Source: Ferrimonas futtsuensis DSM 18154 (GTDB lineage Bacteria > Pseudomonadota > Gammaproteobacteria > Enterobacterales > Shewanellaceae). From it: 64,000 bases of DNA. Numbering within the stretch: the stretch's first letter is position 1; the number at the start of each line of letters is the position of its first letter. Location of the stretch: NCBI RefSeq assembly GCF_000422645.1, contig NZ_AUGL01000026.1, forward strand, positions 1 to 64,000. The letters run 5' to 3'. The notes under the pieces were generated by a model. It was not told the DNA's origin. It was given only the letters and a program-made list of their open reading frames with translations, and did no database searches. The position numbers and the translations under genes were made by a program. Below, piece by piece: positions 57,993 through 64,000 of this stretch.

Positions 57993-60017
57993 TTACTCTT
58001 TGTCGTAACCGGCGTCATCCATGATGGCCTGAGCTTCCTGAACGTAGATCCAGGCGTCGTTCATCATGCGCTGCGCCATGGAGGGTCCGTGGACACCCCA
58101 GGAGCCGTCTTTCTCGATCTTGGCGGCGGACTCACGGGCCTTATCGACCATCATCAGTACCTTGGCCTTCTCGGAAACGGACAGGCGGGTCACATTCATC
58201 AGCTCGTCGATACGCTGAAGCTGTTTAACCACCTTGGCGTGAGTCTCCTTAACGGGCTCCTGCCACTCCATCACTTCGCCGTAGATCTCCATCTGGTCTT
58301 CGAAGTGCAAGCCTTCGTCGAGCTCAGACTGGAACTGGCTGTGACAGCCTTTGCCACTGACCACAGTACGGTCCAGGGCAGAGGTGCGGGCACAGGTCCA
58401 CATCAGATCCAGATAGGAGTAGCCATCCTCATCCTGAGCCACAGTCCAGCCCTTGGTGGCGGAGGTGCGGGGCTTGCCTTCCGGCGGATTCAGGGTCTTC
58501 TTGGTGGGAGAGACCTTGATGTTCCAGATGTGGGAAGCACGAACGTTGTCGAAGCCAGCCTCATCGGGGAACTGGATGGCGGTGAACTTCTCGCAGCTGC
58601 CCATGTTGGGCATGTGGCAAGAGGAACACTCGGATTCGCTGTGAGGCTTGGAACTGGCGTGGAACTCGGCCTGAGTCTCGTGACAGTCGGCACACTCCTT
58701 CTTGATCTTGGTCTTGGTCACGTGGGACAGGTAACTGCCGTCGGTAACCTCGTGAGGATCGTGACAGGTGGTACAACGCATGCCCTTGTCATAGTGAGCA
58801 GAGTTGAACATCTGACCACCTTCGGTACCGCAGGATGGGCAGGCACCTTTCATCTTCACGGTGAAGGCATCTTCAGGCTTGGCGTTGGGGCCTTCGGCCA
58901 TCTCTGCCACGTAATTGAAGCGCTGGTGACAGCGTTCACAGTTGGACGGCATGCCGCCACCTACGCCACCATCGAGGTGGGCACCGGCACCGTGACACTC
59001 TTCACAGGCAATACCCTTGGAGATGGTGTGTTCACGCAGCTTCCTGGGGTCACCCAGGGCGTCGAAGTACTCCTGCTTGTTCTGGAAGTCGAACTTGAAG
59101 GTGTGGCACACCTCGCAGTAAGAGGACGCGGGCTGGAACAGGAACATCTTGTCCTTCTTGGCGCCGTAGGAGTTCACCCCCCACACGTCAGATCCGGAGT
59201 AACCAAACTCTTCCATCACTGCCGGGAACTCAGGGATCACCTCCTTGATTTCACGAGCCTTCTCAGGCGTCAGGAAGGTCAGCCAGTTCACAGAGAACTG
59301 GTTACCACCGGCGTGCAGAGTGCCTGTGCCATCGCGCAGCAGACCATCTTTTACGTGGTAGGAACCGCGAACCAGCCAGGCGTCAATAAAGCCGTACTTG
59401 GTTCTGGGAGTACCGATAACCGCGTAGATGGCGTCCTCGGTAATGCCCTGAGGCAGGATCGGCACGTCGGTACCGAACATCCCCTTCTTCAGGTCACCGC
59501 CGGTTTCCACCATCTCCTCGGGGAAACGCACAGTCTTGGCGTGACGGGAGCGCTTCCACTTCTCGTACTGGACGCCGTGGCATTCGCCACACTTCTCGGG
59601 GCCAATAAACTTGTTGGGGTAATCCAGAATGGACTTGGCGCCCAGGCGATACTGAACCGCCATGGGACGACCAATCTTGTCACTGTAGTCCTCTGAGTTA
59701 CCCGTGTGCAGATACTCCTCGCCACGGTCGGAGATGTGGGGCTTACCCACCATCCGGCCCTCAGGGGCATAGGTCTTAAACACAGGGTGGTTCTCAAACA
59801 GGAAGTCCCACAGCTCCTTCTCCTGGATGATGTAATCATGCAGGGTCTTCACCCCCTTCGCCTCTTCAGTCCCGTCAGGGTTGGCGAAGATCATCTGGGC
59901 CTGGGGGGACTGCTTATAGCCCTGGTCACTCTGGGCGGCGTCTGCCGCAACCGCTGAACCAGTCCATACACAGACCAGGGCGGCCAAAGACGCCTTTATT
60001 TTCCAGCCTTTCATCAT
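57993..60017 (-). CDS. sirA: Octaheme c-type cytochrome sulfite reductase SirA/MccA
   Basis: 674 aa, signal peptide ending AVA-AD. Reduces sulfite to sulfide with six electrons in the periplasm. Seven CXXCH sites at 143, 301, 338, 360, 415, 442 and 464, plus an eighth unusual C-X15-CH (Cys542, Cys558-His559, GKGCH), the family hallmark. In Wolinella MccA this site carries the catalytic heme next to a Cu(I) held by two Cys. Non-heme Cys393, Cys396 (CPSC) and Cys475 are present and could supply them. No CXXCK, so it is not NrfA. AGGAG precedes the ATG. Confidence 0.95.
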   Translation of the reverse strand: MMKGWKIKASLAALVCVWTGSAVAADAAQSDQGYKQSPQAQMIFANPDGTEEAKGVKTLHDYIIQEKELWDFLFENHPVFKTYAPEGRMVGKPHISDRGEEYLHTGNSEDYSDKIGRPMAVQYRLGAKSILDYPNKFIGPEKCGECHGVQYEKWKRSRHAKTVRFPEEMVETGGDLKKGMFGTDVPILPQGITEDAIYAVIGTPRTKYGFIDAWLVRGSYHVKDGLLRDGTGTLHAGGNQFSVNWLTFLTPEKAREIKEVIPEFPAVMEEFGYSGSDVWGVNSYGAKKDKMFLFQPASSYCEVCHTFKFDFQNKQEYFDALGDPRKLREHTISKGIACEECHGAGAHLDGGVGGGMPSNCERCHQRFNYVAEMAEGPNAKPEDAFTVKMKGACPSCGTEGGQMFNSAHYDKGMRCTTCHDPHEVTDGSYLSHVTKTKIKKECADCHETQAEFHASSKPHSESECSSCHMPNMGSCEKFTAIQFPDEAGFDNVRASHIWNIKVSPTKKTLNPPEGKPRTSATKGWTVAQDEDGYSYLDLMWTCARTSALDRTVVSGKGCHSQFQSELDEGLHFEDQMEIYGEVMEWQEPVKETHAKVVKQLQRIDELMNVTRLSVSEKAKVLMMVDKARESAAKIEKDGSWGVHGPSMAQRMMNDAWIYVQEAQAIMDDAGYDKE

Positions 60018-60340
60018 TATCTCCTACAAAAGGGTTTTGTATTTCTTGCCTGGCATTGCTTTTTGTGTCCAAGCCTGAAGCCAATTAGGTTGGTAATTGC
60101 AAGAAACGCTATAGATAACAACAGAAGAACGGCCGTAAAAAGTGGATTTCAAGCACAAATCGGGTTCGCTTTATGGCCTCAATGCAACCACCCCTGACAA
60201 TTACCAAAAAATACCCACATGAGCAGCAACTTAGCCAAAATCGACCCATTTGTGATTTAGAGTTTTCGAGCCATTTTCAGGAGATAAAACAGATAAAAAA
60301 AGATAAAAACAGAATATTTTACCTAGGAATAAATGGTAAT

Positions 60341-60356
60341 TGTCACCGAGATCACA
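60341..60356 (+). promoter_or_regulatory. CRP-like site in the sir intergenic region
   Basis: TGTCA-CCGAGA-TCACA matches 9 of 10 half-site positions of TGTGA-N6-TCACA. Anaerobic respiratory genes in Shewanella are commonly CRP-dependent, which makes the site plausible. It overlaps the right copy of the 12-bp TGGTAATTGTCA repeat. Confidence 0.45.
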
Positions 60357-60488
60357 GACAGCCACCAGTTGACAAATCATCCATAAAAAACCAATTCAAC
60401 AACAAACATTCCCGGCTCACAAAATTAATTCTTGCCAAGAGAAAGGACTATTTATAGGTGATAGAGTCATATTTAAACCCATGACAAA

Positions 60489-60507
60489 AACCTAGCCCCC
60501 TTAGGTT
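60489..60507 (+). promoter_or_regulatory. Hairpin before the ccmF-like SD
   Basis: AACCTA (60489-60494) / TAGGTT (60502-60507) with a 7-nt loop ends five bp before the GGAGG ribosome site (60512-60516) and could influence translation of the GTG-started gene. Confidence 0.35.
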
Positions 60508-60522
60508 TACCGGAGGCTGACT

Positions 60523-62424
60523 GTGATCCCTGAGATAGGCCACTTTCTACTGATACTGGCAACGGCAACCTCGTTGTTGACCGGTCTGTTCCTGCTGCTT
60601 TGGGGCAGATCCGCAGAGCTCTATCTCAACCACTTTGTCCGGCCACTCTCTTACTTGTGCGCCTCACTGGCCCTGGGATCCACAGTCATCCTGGTGTACA
60701 GCTTCCTGACCGATGACTTTTCCGTCGCCTATGTGGCCAACCACTCCAACAGTCACCTGGCCTGGTACTATAAGGTTGCCGCACTCTGGGGCGGCCACGA
60801 GGGCTCCATGCTGTTCTGGGCCCTGGGACTGGCTCTGGTCACCGCCGTAGTGGCCGCACGCCCTCATCACCCTCACCGCTTCGCCAGCCGCACTGCATCA
60901 ATACTGGCCTTGCTGAGTTTTGGCTTTCTGCTGTTTATCCTGCTGACTTCCAACCCCTTTGATCGACTGCTGCCCGCAGTGCCCATCGAGGGGCGGGACC
61001 TCAATCCGATGCTGCAGGATATCGGCCTGATTCTGCACCCGCCCATGGTGTTTGGGGGCTATGTGGCCCTGGCGGTGCTGTTTGCCGGTGCCGTAACCGC
61101 CCTGGGGCGAGGCCATATAAAAGGCGCAGAACTGGCCTGGCTCAGGCGTTGGAATCTGCTGGCCTGGTTTATGTTGACCCTGGGAAATCTGTTTGGCTCC
61201 TGGTGGGCTTACAACGAACTCGGGTGGGGAGGGTGGTGGTTCTGGGATCCGGTGGAGAACGCCTCCTTTATCCCCTGGCTGCTCAGCACCGCCCTGCTTC
61301 ACACCCTGCATCTGGCCCGAACCCAGAATGCCCTGGTGTTGACCTCACTGGTCCTCAGCCTGGGCGGATTCATAGTCAGCCTGATCGGCACCTTCCTGGT
61401 TCGTTCCGGCATCATTCAATCTGTGCACGCCTTTGCCTCAGACCCACAACGGGGCAGTGGCGTGCTCATACTGCTGCTGGCCACCGCCCTACCCGCCCTG
61501 ACCCTGCTGGCCTGGCAAGCCCCCGCCATGGCCCGTGGCCAGGCTCTCAACGGCCAGAGTCGTCACTGGCTGGTGATGGTCGGAGCCCTGTTACTGGTGG
61601 TCGCCGCCCTCTCTGTACTGCTGGGCACCTGCTACCCCTTTATCTACGCAGCCCTGAATCTGGGCAGCATCTCGGTGGGAGCGCCTTACTTCAATACCGT
61701 GTTTATCCCCATGGTGCTGCTGGCGGCCCTGCTTCTAGGTTGGGTGATAACGCCTCCCTCGACCCCCACAGGGTTTCGAGTGGCACTGCTGCTTTTGTGC
61801 GGCGGCGGTGCCACAGCTCTGACTCTGTATGCCAGCAGCGAGCGACCAGACTGGATGTGGATGGGACTGATGTCTGCCTCCTGGCTGGTTCTCACCCTAC
61901 TCCTCTGTGGTTATCACCACTGGCAGCAGTCCAGGTTTAACCTTTTCCTGGCCCCCTGGCTTGCCCATCTTGGGGTGGCGGTGTTTGTGTTGGGCGCAAC
62001 GGTACTGACCCATTACGAGGAGGCGGTCATGGTGCGCATGGGACCGGGCAACGGCCGCACCCTGGCCGGCTATACTGCGGTGTATGAGCAGACACTGAGC
62101 GTCCAACAACGCAATTATCAGGCAAGCGAAGCCCTCATTCGGCTTGACAACTCAAGTAAGCAAGCACTCACATACATCCGTCCCCAGAGACGCACCTACC
62201 TGGATGATCGCAGTGAGGTCTCCATCGCCGGGGTGTACCACTCCCCACTGTCCGACCTCTATATCTCCATGGGCCCGTCCATCAATGACAATCAGTTTCT
62301 GGTGCGAATCAGTCACAAACCCTGGGTAAGACTGCTCTGGCTTGGCGGGCTGCTGACCGCCTTTGGGGGCTTGCTGGCCTGGCGGCGCAGCCGCATCACT
62401 CACTACCAGGAGTACAACGGATGA
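60523..62424 (+). CDS. CcmF-like dedicated cytochrome c heme lyase subunit (SirE/NrfE type)
   Basis: 633-aa polytopic membrane protein of the heme-handling family. The WWD heme-binding loop is at about 234-246 (GWGGWWFWDPVEN); conserved His in GGHEGS and LHPPMVFGGY would ligate heme. GTG start with GGAGG 6 nt upstream. It probably attaches heme to the atypical C-X15-CH site of SirA, like the extra lyases of other Sir and Nrf systems. Overlaps the ccmH-like gene by 4 nt. Confidence 0.92.
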   Translation: MIPEIGHFLLILATATSLLTGLFLLLWGRSAELYLNHFVRPLSYLCASLALGSTVILVYSFLTDDFSVAYVANHSNSHLAWYYKVAALWGGHEGSMLFWALGLALVTAVVAARPHHPHRFASRTASILALLSFGFLLFILLTSNPFDRLLPAVPIEGRDLNPMLQDIGLILHPPMVFGGYVALAVLFAGAVTALGRGHIKGAELAWLRRWNLLAWFMLTLGNLFGSWWAYNELGWGGWWFWDPVENASFIPWLLSTALLHTLHLARTQNALVLTSLVLSLGGFIVSLIGTFLVRSGIIQSVHAFASDPQRGSGVLILLLATALPALTLLAWQAPAMARGQALNGQSRHWLVMVGALLLVVAALSVLLGTCYPFIYAALNLGSISVGAPYFNTVFIPMVLLAALLLGWVITPPSTPTGFRVALLLLCGGGATALTLYASSERPDWMWMGLMSASWLVLTLLLCGYHHWQQSRFNLFLAPWLAHLGVAVFVLGATVLTHYEEAVMVRMGPGNGRTLAGYTAVYEQTLSVQQRNYQASEALIRLDNSSKQALTYIRPQRRTYLDDRSEVSIAGVYHSPLSDLYISMGPSINDNQFLVRISHKPWVRLLWLGGLLTAFGGLLAWRRSRITHYQEYNG

Positions 62425-62807
62425 GAGTTATTGTTCTGCTGTGCCTATCGCTTTTCTGTCTGCCGCTCAGCGCCGCCTCAGACAGCAGTAACCTGAGCCA
62501 GCGGGCAGAACGCCTGGCAAGCACACTGCGCTGCCCCGCCTCGGTCAACCAGACCCTGGCTGACTCGGAGGCGGCCATCGCCTTTGAACTCAAAGGACTC
62601 ATTGCCCAGCAACTCAGGGCGGGCCATCAGGAGGAGCAGATTGTCCAATACCTGGTGGAACGCTACGGCGAACAGATCCGCTACCAGCCTGGCCTCGCCG
62701 GGGCCACCGCCCCCCTGTGGCTGATGCCTCTGCTGCTGGTCGGCTTGCTACTGATGGTGTTGATCTGGCCCCGTATGCTGCGCCGCCCACCAGGACTAGG
62801 AGAATAA
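62421..62807 (+). CDS. CcmH/NrfF-like heme lyase partner with a single-Cys motif
   Basis: 128 aa: signal peptide (to about residue 19), CcmH domain and a C-terminal TM helix. The canonical LRCxxC redox motif reads LRCPAS: Cys38 is kept but the second Cys is Ser41 (codon TCG). It therefore cannot form the usual intramolecular disulfide, though it could still make a mixed disulfide with apo-SirA or the thioredoxin. Follows ccmF-like gene with a 4-nt overlap. Confidence 0.88.
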   Translation: MRVIVLLCLSLFCLPLSAASDSSNLSQRAERLASTLRCPASVNQTLADSEAAIAFELKGLIAQQLRAGHQEEQIVQYLVERYGEQIRYQPGLAGATAPLWLMPLLLVGLLLMVLIWPRMLRRPPGLGE

Positions 62808-62809
62808 AG

Positions 62810-63406
62810 ATGAAAGCCCTGACCCTGACCGCCGCCCTGTTCACCTCCCTGATGCTGCCGTCCCAGGCAAGCGCCTCAAACCTGGAGAAGGTGTACGGGA
62901 CCGGTGCCCCCATCCCAAAACCGATGATCATGAATAAATTTGTGGAGTTCACCAACGCCCGCAAGCCTCCCGAGCTGGTGTTCCATGGCCGGGACGGCGC
63001 CCCGGTCTCCATGAATCGGTACAGGGGCAACCTAACCCTGATTAACATCTGGGCCAGCTGGTGTGGTCCCTGTCTGAAGGAGTTACCCGCCCTGGAGCAG
63101 ATGGAGCGGGACTACCAGGGGCAACCTCTGGCTGTGGTACCGGTTTCCATCGATGAGCAAAGCCCGGATGAGGTGTACGAGATCCTGGCCAACTACCAGC
63201 TGGAGAAGATAGATACCCTGTTTGATGCTGACCACAGCATGCATGGAGTGATGCCGGTAAACGTCGTGCCCGCCACCTATGTGCTGGACGGCAACGGTAA
63301 TATCGTTGGTTTTGTCCGCGGCTATCTGGACTGGGAAGACCCGGATGTCGCGCCCTATCTGGACAAGCTTATCGCCAAATACAGCGCAGCCAGGCCCCAG
63401 GATTAA
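62810..63406 (+). CDS. CcmG/TlpA-like periplasmic thioredoxin
   Basis: 198 aa. Signal peptide (MKALTLTAALFTSLMLPSQASA), then a thioredoxin fold with active site WCGPC at 84-88 and cis-Pro in VNVVPATYVLD. It probably reduces the Cys pairs of apo-SirA, including the 15-residue-spaced pair, before heme ligation. Two bp after the ccmH-like stop, with AGGAG upstream. Frame extension to 62717 is rejected. Confidence 0.92.
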   Translation: MKALTLTAALFTSLMLPSQASASNLEKVYGTGAPIPKPMIMNKFVEFTNARKPPELVFHGRDGAPVSMNRYRGNLTLINIWASWCGPCLKELPALEQMERDYQGQPLAVVPVSIDEQSPDEVYEILANYQLEKIDTLFDADHSMHGVMPVNVVPATYVLDGNGNIVGFVRGYLDWEDPDVAPYLDKLIAKYSAARPQD

Positions 63407-63416
63407 ATCCGCGGAT

Positions 63417-63447
63417 GCAAAAAGGGCGGCCCTTGGCCGCCCTTTCT
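63417..63447. terminator. Bidirectional terminator at the right end of the sir locus
   Basis: AAAGGGCGGCC-CTT-GGCCGCCCTTT hairpin with five A on one side and TCTCT on the other, between the thioredoxin gene and the convergent partial gene. Confidence 0.88.
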
Positions 63448-63480
63448 CTAGGTGAGCAAGTCAGATTCGGCGAAAGCCAA

Positions 63481-64000
63481 CTACATCGCCATGGTGGACT
63501 TCTTCATCCAGGCCAGCGAGTAACCGTAGAAGGGGATCACCCAGGCGGCGGAGTGCTCATCCTGATAGAAGCGGTAGAAGTAGAGGGGCTCTTCGGACAG
63601 GCTCTGACGGCGCAACTCCCGATAGAAGGGCAGCGCGGCCTGGGTTACCTTTTCCGGCTTCAGCAGGTTACGCGACTGGGTTTCAATCTTGAACACATCC
63701 ACCTTATGGCCGCCAATATCTGCGGTATAGCGGGTGAACTCCCCCTCAAAGTTGTACTTGATGGGCGAGGTCAGGCAGTCCTGATCGGTCACGCAGAATG
63801 ACGCAAAGAACAGCCCTTTGGAGTCATCTTTGTAAACCAATGAGATGTTGTGATCGACCCGCACCAGCAGTTGGTCATTTCTGGGGAAGTAGACATCGGC
63901 ACTGTACATATGCTCGGTCAGCTCCCCCTGATGATAGGGAACCGTTGGCAACTCAATGCGGTTGTACCTGATGCGCTGCTCCATGATCTTCGCCAGTTCG
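63481..64000 (-). CDS. Hypothetical protein, 5' end beyond the window
   Basis: At least 167 aa from an internal Met (63984), but the frame stays open to the window edge (ELAKIMEQ...), so the true start may lie outside. No recognised domain: mixed beta-rich sequence with aromatic C-terminus (VIPFYGYSLAWMKKS) and two Cys. Convergent with the sir heme-lyase run, separated by a terminator. Confidence 0.7.
   Translation of the reverse strand, partial: ELAKIMEQRIRYNRIELPTVPYHQGELTEHMYSADVYFPRNDQLLVRVDHNISLVYKDDSKGLFFASFCVTDQDCLTSPIKYNFEGEFTRYTADIGGHKVDVFKIETQSRNLLKPEKVTQAALPFYRELRRQSLSEEPLYFYRFYQDEHSAAWVIPFYGYSLAWMKKSTMAM

Larger units (their letters stand above)
60018..60522. promoter_or_regulatory. 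Divergent sir regulatory region
   Basis: 505 bp between sirA and the ccmF-like gene, A/T-rich, without ORFs. TGGTAATTGTCA occurs at 60334-60345 and inverted at 60195-60206, with a partial copy TGGTAATTGC at 60091-60100. Three phased AGATAAAA repeats start at 60282, 60291 and 60301. A CRP-like site lies at 60341-60356. I cannot place -35/-10 boxes with confidence. Confidence 0.6.

Noticed and set aside
58089-59696. 535-aa open frame antisense to sirA
   Set aside because: It mirrors the coding frame of a well-supported octaheme cytochrome; composition (Leu/Gly/Val/His-rich) is typical of an antisense shadow in GC-rich DNA and no SD is evident.
57993-60017. NrfA-type nitrite reductase
   Set aside because: There is no CXXCK motif, eight rather than five hemes, and the C-X15-CH site is specific to the sulfite reductase family.

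Overview
The window is a gene-dense stretch of a GC-rich gammaproteobacterial chromosome. Gene order follows well-known enterobacterial/Shewanella synteny blocks: clpB-pgeF-rluD-bamD beside an rRNA promoter, murJ-ribF-ileS-lspA-fkpB-ispH, and yggS-proC-yggT-yggU-rdgB-hemW ... yggN-glsB-yggL-trmB-mutY-yggX. A MccA/SirA-type sulfite respiration locus together with type IV pilus genes points to a Shewanellaceae/Ferrimonadaceae-like marine respirer. The high GC favours something like Ferrimonas over Shewanella, but that is inference; no 16S gene is in the window.

Layout. 1-405: tandem rRNA-type promoters firing leftwards out of the window, plus the clpB terminator. 406-6040: clpB with a heat-shock promoter, pgeF, rluD, divergent bamD, glnB. 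6149-12944: a type IV pilus minor-pilin cluster (pilV-pilW-pilX-pilY1-pilE-tapY2, mostly overlapping starts and stops) meeting a convergent fimT-like gene. 13052-20370: the leftward murJ-to-ispH housekeeping run (flippase, FAD synthesis, Ile-tRNA, lipoprotein maturation, isoprenoids). 20634-24837: rpsT, a secreted M28 peptidase, yaaA and an AGCS amino acid:Na+ symporter, followed by a ~755-bp non-coding region. 25593-32755: tal-pgi (pentose phosphate/glycolysis), a DUF3545 protein, a hemerythrin protein, divergent ung/nfo repair genes, ltaE-yciA. 32830-39818: type II NADH dehydrogenase, a c-di-GMP phosphodiesterase with a degenerate GGDEF domain, a TetR regulator and the pilT-pilU retraction ATPases. 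39847-50619: the ygg block.

50668-63406 is the most interesting part: a complete dissimilatory sulfite reduction (sir) locus in two divergent units. Leftward run: SirA octaheme cytochrome, rhodanese, FKBP isomerase with a Met-rich tail, a CcmI-like TPR protein, SirC ferredoxin, SirD NrfD-type quinol-oxidising membrane subunit, then NosL/NosD/NosF/NosY-like copper-site assembly proteins. Rightward run: CcmF-, CcmH- and CcmG-like proteins, forming a dedicated heme lyase system. SirA has seven CXXCH sites plus one C-X15-CH site, which explains the dedicated lyase. The known heme-copper active site of the family would explain the Nos-like genes, although no nitrous oxide reductase is present. The 505-bp divergent intergenic region carries a repeated 12-bp motif, a CRP-like site and phased AGATAAAA repeats.

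The locus type is known from Shewanella and Wolinella. Less expected details here are the single-cysteine CcmH-like protein, the Met-rich and His-rich tails, the candidate operators, and several structured non-coding leaders elsewhere (upstream of the DUF3545 gene, the AGCS symporter and ndh).
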